The position numbers and the translations under genes were made by a program. From assembly GCA_964389675.1 (NCBI GenBank), contig CAYMEV010000032.1, forward strand, positions 1 through 30,566: a stretch of 30,566 nucleotides of DNA, given 5' to 3'. Of the stretch, positions 7,226 through 15,293 are shown one piece after another (position 1 is the first letter of the stretch; every line of letters begins with the position of its first letter). The stretch comes from CAYMEV01 sp964389675 [NCBI: uncultured Candidatus Sumerlaeota bacterium] (lineage in GTDB: Bacteria; CAYMEV01). The notes under the pieces were generated by a model, which saw only the letters and a list, made by a program, of their open reading frames with translations, did not search any database and had not been told where the DNA came from.

Positions 7226-8437
7226 ATGAAAAAATCCATGTTTTTTCTGATCATTGTATTATTCATTATTCAGGCTTCATTCACTCAGACAGAGAGTGGA
7301 TTATCCAATGTTTTAGCATTGCAGGAAGGCACATTGCCTGTGGCAGAACCTGCACATTATGGTAACTGGAGTGCTGAAAAAATGCTTGATGAGAGCCCGG
7401 AATCTGGCTGGGCTTCCATTGAAGGGAAAATCAGCAATAATATATTCATATTTGAAATGATCAACAGCTCAGCTTTACAGTATTTCGAATTCGATACAGC
7501 ATCAATAGATACTGAAGGGTCAGGCGCAAAGGATATAATTGTAGAAATATCCGGCAAATCAGAAGAGTCAGGGTATGAAACCGTACTAAAAGCAGCCCTT
7601 GCACCTTCTGCAAATAATCAGAGGTTTAAGGCTGATAAAATAAAAAACGGCAGGTATATCCGGCTTACCATTGTCAATAATCACGGATCAGCCCAGTATT
7701 CAGAGCTATTTTCCTTCAGGGGATACGGCATAAAGCCTGAAATAGCAAGCCCCATTGAAAATATATCCGGCACTTATTCCACCGATTATTCAAATTTCCA
7801 TGTAAAACAGCAGGGTACTGCCCTGGTCGGGTGCTATGAATATGATGAAGGGCTTCTTGACGGCATAATTGAAGGAAGGCTGATGAAGATCACATGGGTT
7901 GAAAAGGAAGGCAGGGGTCCGGCTGTAATGGTATTTTCGCCTGATGGCAAAAGCTTCCGAGGTTACTGGTGGTATAGCGGCAATGAAAAAAATCAGCCTG
8001 ACGGAAGCTGGGACGGGGAAAAAATAAGCTCCGATGTGGGAGGATGCCCCCACTGGGCTGGATCTCTGGGAAAGGAGCTAAAAAAACAGCTGGAAAAGGA
8101 TAAGCGCGCTCGTGTTTATGGAATACTTTTCGATCTGAACTCTTCCAAAATTCGCCCTGAATCCATCCCGGTACTTGAGGATATTCTGATGATCCTTAAA
8201 AGCGAAACCGGGTGGAAGCTTACTATAGAAGGACATACTGATTCCACAGGAACACAGGATCATAATAAGACTCTCTCACTGCAGAGAGCTGAATCTGTTA
8301 TGAAATACCTTACAGGAAAAGGGATTAGCCAGGAAAGGCTTAAGATAGAAGGGCATGGTTCCAGCAGGCCTGTAGCTGATAATTCCACTGAAGCAGGGCG
8401 CTCGCAAAACCGCCGGGTTGAGCTTGTAAGGCAGTAG
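7226..8437 (+). CDS. Exported discoidin-like/OmpA-family peptidoglycan-binding protein
   Basis: A 403-residue protein. Residues 1-20 are a signal peptide (MKKSMFFLIIVLFIIQ, cut near ASFTQ). Residues about 40-172 resemble an F5/8 type C (galactose-binding) domain: GNWSAEKMLDESPESGW, a beta pattern, YIRLTIVNNHG. About 180-285 is a beta domain with WWYSGN and CPHW. Residues 300-403 are an OmpA domain: FDLNSSKIRPES, IEGHTDSTGTQDHN, LSLQRAESV, QNRRVEL, with the Asp and Arg that hold diaminopimelate. It probably anchors to the cell wall from the periplasm or outer membrane and may bind sugar. No beta-barrel is seen. The ATG has a GGCGG-type site 7 bases upstream. Confidence 0.85.
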   Translation: MKKSMFFLIIVLFIIQASFTQTESGLSNVLALQEGTLPVAEPAHYGNWSAEKMLDESPESGWASIEGKISNNIFIFEMINSSALQYFEFDTASIDTEGSGAKDIIVEISGKSEESGYETVLKAALAPSANNQRFKADKIKNGRYIRLTIVNNHGSAQYSELFSFRGYGIKPEIASPIENISGTYSTDYSNFHVKQQGTALVGCYEYDEGLLDGIIEGRLMKITWVEKEGRGPAVMVFSPDGKSFRGYWWYSGNEKNQPDGSWDGEKISSDVGGCPHWAGSLGKELKKQLEKDKRARVYGILFDLNSSKIRPESIPVLEDILMILKSETGWKLTIEGHTDSTGTQDHNKTLSLQRAESVMKYLTGKGISQERLKIEGHGSSRPVADNSTEAGRSQNRRVELVRQ

Positions 8438-8505
8438 GTCATTATAAATATGTAGAATAAATGCAGGCAAAATATAGTAATTAATATATTTTAAGGAGGT
8501 GAATT

Positions 8506-9141
8506 ATGGTATTCGAATATGAAGATATTATCAAAGTACTGCTTGCAATCCTTATTGGCGGACTAATAGGTGTTGAGAGGGAATACCATGATAAAGCTGC
8601 AGGGTTCAGGACAATAATCCTTATCTGTGTTGGAGCTGCATTATTCACCATTTTTTCGGCAAAACTTGCAGGCGGTAATGACCCTACCCGCATAGCAGCA
8701 AATATAGTGACCGGGATCGGCTTTCTGGGAGCCGGTGTAATTATTCGCGAGAGCGGCAGGGTATTGGGATTGACCACTGCTGCAACAATATGGCTTACTG
8801 CCTCAATAGGCATGGGAATAGGAAGCGGCCACTACATGTTCTGCGGTATTGTAACAGGAATAATGCTGATAATATTATGGCTTTTCCCAATAATTGAAAA
8901 AATATTTGTCATAAGCCATGATCAGAAAACCTATGAAATAAAGGGCATTAAAAGTGATATAAAGCTTCATGACCTGCAATCCGGGATAAAGGCATGCGGA
9001 CTGGACATAAAGCACTGCAGGATAGTTAAAGAACCAGGCAGCATTTCCTGCAGCCTGGATATTGCAGGAACAAGAAAAGGGCATGATAAACTTGCAAAAA
9101 TATTGAGCGATGATACAGAAGTAAATGAGCTAAGCTGGTAA
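8506..9141 (+). CDS. MgtC/SapB family membrane protein
   Basis: A 211-residue protein with the conserved MgtC core in residues 1-130: LIGGLIGVEREYHDKAAGFRT, then RIAANIVTGIGFLGAGVI and GLTTAATIWLTASIGMGIG, in four or five membrane helices. Residues 140-211 form a soluble alpha/beta tail of ACT-like shape. MgtC proteins are linked to growth in low Mg2+ and to modulation of the F-type ATPase, but most family members are uncharacterised. The ATG follows a perfect AAGGAGGTGAATT site. It is 68 bases after the OmpA-like gene and could be cotranscribed. Confidence 0.85.
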   Translation: MVFEYEDIIKVLLAILIGGLIGVEREYHDKAAGFRTIILICVGAALFTIFSAKLAGGNDPTRIAANIVTGIGFLGAGVIIRESGRVLGLTTAATIWLTASIGMGIGSGHYMFCGIVTGIMLIILWLFPIIEKIFVISHDQKTYEIKGIKSDIKLHDLQSGIKACGLDIKHCRIVKEPGSISCSLDIAGTRKGHDKLAKILSDDTEVNELSW

Positions 9142-9225
9142 AAACCCTCATTGTCAGATCATGCATACTAATAAAGATCAAGCAGATTTTTAATTATGAA
9201 AATACCCTCAGGCCTATTGTATTAA

Positions 9226-9657
9226 ATGCAAGCATCAACAGCAAATACAGTTAAAGCTTTTCTCTTTTATTTTGTGCAGTTTACCTGGGGATTGAGCGCA
9301 AATATCGCCGGTGGGCTATTATTCCTTATCTTTCGAATAAATGGTTCAATGAAAGAAAAGTACAGGCTCAGTATTATAACATATATAGACTTTAAATACC
9401 TGGGCGGTTTTTCTCTTGGAATATTCATTTTTATAAACAAAAATTGCAGGGGTTTGATGCTGAGCGAAACAAAAATGCATGAATACGGCCATACAATACA
9501 GTCAGCAGTATTGGGCCCGCTGTACTGGATTATCATTGCAGTCCCTTCCGTATTATGGGCACAATTTTTCCGGAATTACAGGAAAAAGAATAATATCCCT
9601 TATTCCTGGCTGTACTGCGAATCGTGGGCGGATAAATGGGGACAGCGCTTCGGCTAA
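9226..9657 (+). CDS. Small membrane protein with HEXXH metallopeptidase-like motif
   Basis: A 143-residue protein with hydrophobic segments at about 8-38, 56-70 and 92-112. The sequence KMHEYGHTIQSAVLGPLYW (about 83-101) carries HEXXH, and SWADKWGQ near the C-terminus could supply a further acidic ligand. Relatives with HEYGH.xQS.xLGPLY followed by ADxxG occur in Bacteroidetes and Firmicutes as uncharacterised proteins. Zinc binding or membrane proteolysis is inference. The ribosome site is weak, so the start is uncertain, but no better one is seen. It converges with the operon ending at 9668, only 10 bases away. Confidence 0.6.
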   Translation: MQASTANTVKAFLFYFVQFTWGLSANIAGGLLFLIFRINGSMKEKYRLSIITYIDFKYLGGFSLGIFIFINKNCRGLMLSETKMHEYGHTIQSAVLGPLYWIIIAVPSVLWAQFFRNYRKKNNIPYSWLYCESWADKWGQRFG

Positions 9658-9667
9658 GGCCTTCAGC

Positions 9668-10363
9668 TCACCAGCCTGAGACTGTCCTTCTTATACCGGA
9701 AGGGACACTGATCTCCCTTCTCTTTTCAATCTTCTCAAGATTAATAAGGATTTCACTGATGAATTTTCCTTTGCTCAGGCGAAACCGCTCTGAAAGACAG
9801 CTGTAGATCCTGTATGCAAATTTTATTTTGTGTTCTGTAAAAGCAGGGTCATAACAGAGGCAGAATGCGCATAATTCACCTGCATCATCCTCAATGTCAC
9901 CTTTCTTCACTGATTCAAGGTCAACTCGGTACACATTTTTATCAATATCAGATATAATAAAATTTCTAAGGTTCATATCCCCGAGTATGTTCCTGTTGCC
10001 TGAAGGGTGATCACTCAGGCCTGCATAAAGTTTTTCCAGCGAATCTGCCAGAGATGGTATATAATCATCATGATCCGGCTCATTGATCATATCAACAAGC
10101 AGCCTGCCTTCTATATGCTCCATAAATATTATTTTACTGCATGAGTATAATATGTCGGGGACAGGTGATTTTTTTGCTTTCAAAAGCTTCAGGGTCTCCA
10201 GCTCAAGGGAAAAATCATTTTCAGAATTGAACCTCTTGACAACAACAGTCTGTTTAATTCCTGCCCCTCTATTTATCACTGCTTTTTCAACAATGTTCTT
10301 TTTGCTTATAAATTTTCTAAGCACAGTATAATTTTCAATATCTAAGCATCTTTCTTCATTCAA
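9668..10363 (-). CDS. Kinase-fold protein (RIO/Bud32/WaaP-like), last gene of the ECF operon
   Basis: A 231-residue soluble protein with a compact kinase-like core: VVVKRF with the ATP-binding Lys at about 43, the hinge IIFMEHIEG, catalytic-loop LGDMNLRNFII (Asp 129, Asn 134, spaced as in HRDxxxxN), and VDLES with metal Asp 148 in place of DFG. The VDLE form is typical of RIO/Bud32 and small-molecule or lipopolysaccharide kinases. All key catalytic residues seem present, so phosphorylation of a small molecule or protein is likely; the target is unknown. Its start lies 8 bases after the mobB-like stop, so it is the distal gene of the operon. Confidence 0.6.
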   Translation of the reverse strand: MNEERCLDIENYTVLRKFISKKNIVEKAVINRGAGIKQTVVVKRFNSENDFSLELETLKLLKAKKSPVPDILYSCSKIIFMEHIEGRLLVDMINEPDHDDYIPSLADSLEKLYAGLSDHPSGNRNILGDMNLRNFIISDIDKNVYRVDLESVKKGDIEDDAGELCAFCLCYDPAFTEHKIKFAYRIYSCLSERFRLSKGKFISEILINLEKIEKRREISVPSGIRRTVSGW

Positions 10364-10371
10364 TATTTTAT

Positions 10372-11127
10372 CTATTCCCTGTTTCTTATTTTAATGTCAA
10401 TCTCTGAATTTTTTCTGTATCCATGAAGCTCGCTCACCATTCCCTCTATTAAATTACGGAGTATCTTCTGGACAAAAGGCACCATTTTGATCCTTTTTCC
10501 GTCGATTAGAAGGCTAACGGCCTCATCCTTTTCTATAATGCAGTCTTCGCGCTTTTTTTCACCTGACAGTATCATGGACACCATCTCCCTGCAGGAGTAC
10601 CCGCAAGCCCCGCAGCATTCTTCGCTCATGTTGGGCAGCAGCCTGAAAACCTTCTCTTCAATAATATCAACCATTTTAGCAATGTCTTTTGTTGAATCAA
10701 TTATCGGCCTGCCCATATAATTATCCATCTTATCCGATATAAGACCTGATATCAAAAATACGCTCCCATCCAGCTTTTCACTTATTTCTTCTATATCCTT
10801 GCATGTCATGATCTTTGGTACATTGAAATCCCTGACACCTTCAAGGATTACAAAATCATTGCTGTAGAACTTCAAGATTTCATTCATATCAAGCTTCTTT
10901 CTGTAAAGGATATCAGTCTCTGAACCGCTTCTGGCTGTTACAGGTTCTGCTCCTGCCTCATGGTGCCTGTATGTATTGGTACCCTCTTTATCCAGTGCAA
11001 AATGCTCATAGTGGATCTCCTTTACTGATCCTACTGTGTACTTCCTTCTTTTCAATTCCTTTATAATATTCTCAATCGTGGTCGTTTTTCCAGTTTTTGA
11101 GAATCCCACCACAGAAAACACTTTCAT
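10372..11127 (-). CDS. mobB: MobB-like P-loop GTPase with C-terminal Cys cluster
   Basis: A 251-residue protein. Residues 1-160 are MobB-like: P-loop GFSKTGKTT (8-16), HFALDKEGTNTYRHHEAGA (42-60) and VILEGVRDF (93-101). MobB helps MobA convert molybdenum cofactor to its guanine dinucleotide. Residues 171-196 hold CCGACGYSC and a final Cys (171, 172, 175, 179, 196), resembling a [4Fe-4S] motif of the CxxCGxxC type. Residues 200-245 form a small extra domain (SLLIDGKRIKMVPFVQKIL). Such three-part MobB proteins occur in archaea and anaerobes. No mobA or moeA is in the window. It follows ecfT by 25 bases, which ties MobB to the transporter. Confidence 0.75.
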   Translation of the reverse strand: MKVFSVVGFSKTGKTTTIENIIKELKRRKYTVGSVKEIHYEHFALDKEGTNTYRHHEAGAEPVTARSGSETDILYRKKLDMNEILKFYSNDFVILEGVRDFNVPKIMTCKDIEEISEKLDGSVFLISGLISDKMDNYMGRPIIDSTKDIAKMVDIIEEKVFRLLPNMSEECCGACGYSCREMVSMILSGEKKREDCIIEKDEAVSLLIDGKRIKMVPFVQKILRNLIEGMVSELHGYRKNSEIDIKIRNRE

Positions 11128-11152
11128 TTGCTAACCTCCTTATTTTCCTGAT

Positions 11153-11890
11153 TCATGCAAAAAAATAAATATACAGTGCTGATAAGGCTGAAAGAATAGA
11201 TACTGTCATAATCAGGTAATCCGCTAATCCGCATCTTAATCTTCTGAGACTGGTCCTTTGCGGGCAGGCTCTGAACCCCCTCATTTCAACAGCCATTGAC
11301 AGATCTTTTGCCTTAGAGGTGATGCTTGCAATCATCGGCATGATCAGATATGAATAGATCTGTATCTTAACCCTCAGTTTTAATCTGCTGAAATCTACTC
11401 CTCTCAGCTGCAAAGCAGTATAGCTGTCATTAACCTCCCTGCTTAATCTGCTTAGGAACCTGATTGCAACAGCTATCATAAAGACCAGTTCATAAGGCAC
11501 CCTGCACTGGCTGATGCCCTGTATAATATCCCTCGATGAGGATGTTGAGAGAATTGTTGCGGTAATAAAAATGATAGCAAGCCTTAAAATAACGGATAAA
11601 CCCGTATCAAAGCCTTTATCTGTTAAAATAGTTATATTCCCTAAGCTTATGATCACCTCTCCTCCTCTGGTGAAAATACTTTGAATAAGAATCATCAGTA
11701 TAAAGATCCAGATAAACTTCCTGAAATTCCACAAAATTGAGCAAGCATTGCTCTTAAAGGCCACCGACAGTATCACGGAGAAAATCAAAACATATGAAAG
11801 CCAAATTTTATCATCAATAATAATTGCAAGGCTTGTAATGCACATTACGAGAAAAAGCTTTGTCCGCGGATCAATTGATTTTGCGGTCAT
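11153..11890 (-). CDS. ecfT: ECF transporter T component (EcfT, CbiQ-like)
   Basis: A 245-residue membrane protein with about five helices. The two coupling-helix motifs of EcfT proteins are clear: ALQLRGVDF at about 165 and AVEMRGFRA at about 202, each with the A-x-x-R-G pattern that docks on the ATPases. EcfT links substrate-binding S components to the ATPase pair during vitamin or metal import. DPRTKLFL at the N-terminus is also typical. The ATG overlaps the end of the upstream ATPase gene by 20 bases and is preceded by AAGGAA. Confidence 0.9.
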   Translation of the reverse strand: MTAKSIDPRTKLFLVMCITSLAIIIDDKIWLSYVLIFSVILSVAFKSNACSILWNFRKFIWIFILMILIQSIFTRGGEVIISLGNITILTDKGFDTGLSVILRLAIIFITATILSTSSSRDIIQGISQCRVPYELVFMIAVAIRFLSRLSREVNDSYTALQLRGVDFSRLKLRVKIQIYSYLIMPMIASITSKAKDLSMAVEMRGFRACPQRTSLRRLRCGLADYLIMTVSILSALSALYIYFFA

Positions 11891-12533
11891 TTATAATATT
11901 TCCTTCATTAATATCTATGATTCTGCATGCCAGATCCATTATAAATTCAGGGTCATGGCTGATAATTAAAGAGCCAGTGCCTTTATCCAGCTGGTCTTTC
12001 AGAATACCTCTAAGCAGGTACTTACCTTCATTATCAAGTGATGTAGCAGGTTCATCCAGTATCAGGAACCCGGGATCATTTATAAGTATGCCTGCCAGCG
12101 CAAGCCTCTGCTTTTCCCCCAGACTGAGATGATGAGGGAAGCTGTCCCTCAGGCGGTCAAGGCCAAAACAGGCCAGCATTTCATCAACCCTTGCCTTGAT
12201 CATCCCTGTTTGAAGCCCCTTTATCCTGAGGACAAAAGATGCTTCATCCTCAACTGTGGCTGCAAAGATCTGCCTTTCAGGCTCCTGAAACAAATATCCT
12301 ATTTCCTGCCCTATTTGCCCGAGAGTTAAATCCCCTGTGTCGCATCCTTTTATCATAACCCTCCCGCCTGCCGGCTTCAGGATGCCCATCATCAGCTTGC
12401 TGACCGTGGTCTTCCCGCTTCCATTACCCCCTTTGAGTATAGTCAGGCCCTTATTCTCAATACTTATGCTGAGATCTTTTATGACAAAATCATGAAAATA
12501 TCTGAAACTGACATTTTCCAGATTAATCAGCAA
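11871..12533 (-). CDS. ecfA2: ECF transporter ATPase subunit 2
   Basis: A 220-residue ABC ATPase. Walker A GGNGSGKTT (35-43), Q-loop FQEPERQIF (Gln 83), signature LSLGE (136-140), Walker B LILDEP with Glu 161, and switch His in ISHD (193). The FQ-P-xQ-F Q-loop is characteristic of ECF ATPases. It should pair with the neighbouring ATPase as a heterodimer under EcfT at the inner face of the membrane. It overlaps the upstream ATPase by 7 bases and ecfT by 20. Confidence 0.9.
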   Translation of the reverse strand: MLINLENVSFRYFHDFVIKDLSISIENKGLTILKGGNGSGKTTVSKLMMGILKPAGGRVMIKGCDTGDLTLGQIGQEIGYLFQEPERQIFAATVEDEASFVLRIKGLQTGMIKARVDEMLACFGLDRLRDSFPHHLSLGEKQRLALAGILINDPGFLILDEPATSLDNEGKYLLRGILKDQLDKGTGSLIISHDPEFIMDLACRIIDINEGNIINDRKIN

Positions 12534-13240
12534 TGAGAAGCACCCTCCCTTCCTTCTTCAGGATGATCATAGTCATGAAGGCATCCTTCCCGCAGTGTTT
12601 TTATTCTGTCTGCCATATCATAATAATCCCTGTTATGCTCTACCATTATAATTGTTTTATTTTCTTCTCTAAGCTCCTGCAGAACAGATCCAACCATGAT
12701 CCTGCCCTTAGCATCAAGCTGGGAAGTGATCTCATCAAATATGAGGATGTCCGGGTCAATGCTCAGGACTGATGCCAGGGCTACAAGATGTTTCTCGCCA
12801 CCGGAAAGCTCCCTGGGGTGCCTGTACCTTAATTTTTCAATGCCAAGCCTGTTAAGGACGCTGTCTATTCTGTTCCTGATCTCATTCTGAGGGACAGCAA
12901 AATTTTCCGGCCCAAAGGCAATCTCATCTTCAACTGTGGGTAAAAAAAGCTGAATATCAGGGTTCTGGAACACCATACCAATAAAACTTGATAGTTCGGA
13001 TATTCTGCCATCTTTAACCGATCTGCCCATTATTTTCACTTCACCTTCGAAAATACCCCCCTTTATCAGGGGGATTATTCCGCAGATACAGTAGCAGAGG
13101 GTAGTCTTCCCGCTGCCATTTGCGCCGGTAAATATTAAGATCTCTCCCTTATTTATATCCAGGCTTATGCCTTTCAGGTGCTTTTCGCTTTTGTCACTGT
13201 ATTTGAAAGAGAGATCCCTGATCTGCACTGGGCAAATCAT
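12527..13240 (-). CDS. ecfA1: ECF transporter ATPase subunit 1
   Basis: A 237-residue ABC ATPase. Walker A GANGSGKTT (39-47), Q-loop FQNPDIQLF (Gln 92), signature LSGGE (145-149), Walker B DILIFDE with Glu 170, and MVEHNRD with switch His 202. Every motif is intact. The final residues (HPEEGREG) are a short charged tail. It starts in the ATGA overlap with the upstream molybdopterin-fold protein, which indicates one transcript and coupled translation. Confidence 0.9.
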   Translation of the reverse strand: MICPVQIRDLSFKYSDKSEKHLKGISLDINKGEILIFTGANGSGKTTLCYCICGIIPLIKGGIFEGEVKIMGRSVKDGRISELSSFIGMVFQNPDIQLFLPTVEDEIAFGPENFAVPQNEIRNRIDSVLNRLGIEKLRYRHPRELSGGEKHLVALASVLSIDPDILIFDEITSQLDAKGRIMVGSVLQELREENKTIIMVEHNRDYYDMADRIKTLREGCLHDYDHPEEGREGASHC

Positions 13241-13746
13241 CTTATGTCCAGTTCCATAAGAAATTTATTCCATCTCTGCCCGAATGAATCCTTCCTGATG
13301 ATAAGCTGATAGGGCCCTGAGCCTCCTTCTTTTTTTGGCAGCAGGGCTTTTTGGTTCATTTCATACACAATATAGACATTATCATCCTCAGAAACCTCCT
13401 TACGGCTGAGAACGACAGTATACCCGTCAACCGCTTTTGTAACCACCTGATCGATCTTCTCGATATCGATATCATTGGCCTTAAGAAGGTCCTTCAGCTG
13501 GACACCCTTATATATATTTACTCTTTCCCCGCTGCTGCTTCTTCTTAATGTAGCTTCAAATTCATATTCCTTCAGGCTTTTTATCTCACGCAGGCCTATC
13601 AATAGTCTTTTTCCTCCAAAATTCAGGCAGATAATCGAGGACTCCTGGTTTGTGATCCTGTCCTTTCTGTTCCCTGAATTCAAAAATGCAAATAATGCTA
13701 TTATAATAAGAAGGGCTGTTATAATTGACCAGATGATCCTATTCAT
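13237..13746 (-). CDS. Membrane-anchored single-domain molybdopterin-fold-like protein
   Basis: A 169-residue protein. Residues 1-25 are an uncleaved signal anchor (RIIWSIITALLIIIALFAF). The rest resembles the core of the sulfite-oxidase-type molybdopterin fold (Pfam Oxidored_molyb): YKGVQLKDLLKAN, then TKAVDGYTVVLS, then an acidic loop, and GGSGPYQLII followed by a C-terminal FLMELDI strand. The CxGN-type segment that carries the Mo-ligand Cys in true oxidases is not seen; the only Cys lies near residue 40 in another context. It may bind a pterin or other ligand outside the cell membrane without being an enzyme. It overlaps both neighbours (8 and 4 bases). Confidence 0.6.
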   Translation of the reverse strand: MNRIIWSIITALLIIIALFAFLNSGNRKDRITNQESSIICLNFGGKRLLIGLREIKSLKEYEFEATLRRSSSGERVNIYKGVQLKDLLKANDIDIEKIDQVVTKAVDGYTVVLSRKEVSEDDNVYIVYEMNQKALLPKKEGGSGPYQLIIRKDSFGQRWNKFLMELDIR

Positions 13747-15262
13747 TATCCCCCCCCTGGTAAAAAAGCCAGTATGGCGTGAACATATCTTTTGCTATCA
13801 AACTGCCGTGTGTTCCACCTTCATCTTTGGGGTGCATTCCATGATCGGCATATATCAGGACCTTCCCGCTCCATCCAGACAGGATATTCTTTGTAAATCC
13901 ATCTATTTTCTTCAGGGCCTGCATTGTATTTTCATCATAATCACCATATTTATGTCCTGTTTTATCAGCATCCTTAAAATGAACAAAAATCAAATCATGA
14001 TCCTTTTTTATCTCCTGCATTGCTTTTTCAGCCTTTTCATCATCCGTGCTTTCATCATTATTAAGGTCCAGGCAGTATATAGGCTCGATCTCAAGTTTTA
14101 CAGCCGCAACAGGCCCTATTATAGCCTGGCATGATTTCTCATTCTGCATGCAGAAACCAAATATTGTAGGCACCTTGAGAAGATCTGTCTTCCTGTCATG
14201 TATTCCGTTTACAGATGGAGGCTCACCGGTAAGAGACGCTGCGAGATTTACAGGGGTTATAGGGGGATAGGCTGACATTGACCTTTCAGGTTCTGGAAGG
14301 CTGGCAAGAAAGGGTATATATCCTTTTTGCCCTGCATGCAGATACTGGTGAAAGCCAAAGCCGTCTATAAGTATTATTAATAGCCTTTCTCCGTTTAGCA
14401 TAGCTGATCTGGCATCTTTATATACATCCGTTATACTTTTCTCCGGAGGATCCATTATAATACCCCTGCATGAAGGAATGAGCAGAGTTCCATCGCCTGC
14501 ATAGCCAATACTGTTCTCCTTCAGGATAAAAAATCCATTTTCATCAAAGATCTCTGATTCACCATTTTCTCCAAAAACTGCAAGCTGTTCTTTCCCCGGG
14601 TTATCCAGATATTTATAGATATCAATTCTTTTATGGCAATAAAATGAGACAGCTTCTATCTTACCATCATTGTAGTTAAAGGCAGATACACCCCTGGCTA
14701 AGGGGTATATGCAATAACCTTCCCTGTAGATCTGACCGGGTGAGATATATTCTGTTTTACCCGCAGGGTCAGTTATGCAGAATGCATTATCTGCATGCAG
14801 TTTATCAGCATCGGTAATGATAATTATTTTTTCTATATCCTTAATATTACTGCTTGCAGGGTGTTTTGGATTTAAAGCATTCCATCCGGTTTCACCCGGG
14901 ACCAGATAGCATTCATCCAGGTTCCTGCCTGAGATAACAGCACTGACGCCATCATGGGAGATATACATTATGTGGTATGAATCCGACCTGGGCTCAGCCT
15001 TTTTAATAATATATGAAAGAGGGTAGCCCTTTATTTTGTTTTGCTTGTATATTACATCCCCTGCATTCAGGAGCATCTCTGGATCAAGCCGATAAACCGG
15101 GTTTTCAACATCCCCGGTGACCTCTAATCTGAAAGACACCCTTTCACTTATATCATCTGTATTACCGATGCACCCCTGAAGGAATAGAAAGGATATAATA
15201 AGGGAAAAGACTGCAGGGATTTTATATACATATCGAGATCTGTTAAGTTTTTTAATAATCAT
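13739..15262 (-). CDS. Lipoprotein fusing molybdopterin-fold-like domain to alkaline-phosphatase/NPP-type domain
   Basis: A 507-residue protein from the ATG at 15262, which has GGAAGG 7 bases upstream and leads straight into a lipoprotein signal (FLFLQGC, lipid Cys 31). A longer frame begins at a TTG at 15307, overlaps the upstream gene and is less likely. Residues about 45-150 resemble Oxidored_molyb: KIKGYPLSYIIKKAE, SHDGVSAVISG, GWNALNPKHP, IIIIT. Residues 290-500 are an alkaline-phosphatase-superfamily domain with all metal ligands: IDGFGF (Asp 300), TPVN (Thr 336), KDADKTGH (Asp 433, His 437), YADHG (Asp 473, His 474), THG (His 485). That pattern fits nucleotide pyrophosphatases/phosphodiesterases. 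It is probably an active enzyme tethered outside the inner membrane, perhaps releasing the molecule the ECF transporter imports. Confidence 0.75.
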   Translation of the reverse strand: MIIKKLNRSRYVYKIPAVFSLIISFLFLQGCIGNTDDISERVSFRLEVTGDVENPVYRLDPEMLLNAGDVIYKQNKIKGYPLSYIIKKAEPRSDSYHIMYISHDGVSAVISGRNLDECYLVPGETGWNALNPKHPASSNIKDIEKIIIITDADKLHADNAFCITDPAGKTEYISPGQIYREGYCIYPLARGVSAFNYNDGKIEAVSFYCHKRIDIYKYLDNPGKEQLAVFGENGESEIFDENGFFILKENSIGYAGDGTLLIPSCRGIIMDPPEKSITDVYKDARSAMLNGERLLIILIDGFGFHQYLHAGQKGYIPFLASLPEPERSMSAYPPITPVNLAASLTGEPPSVNGIHDRKTDLLKVPTIFGFCMQNEKSCQAIIGPVAAVKLEIEPIYCLDLNNDESTDDEKAEKAMQEIKKDHDLIFVHFKDADKTGHKYGDYDENTMQALKKIDGFTKNILSGWSGKVLIYADHGMHPKDEGGTHGSLIAKDMFTPYWLFYQGGDNE

Positions 15263-15293
15263 TAATACCCTTCCAAGTTTTATATTTTGAATA

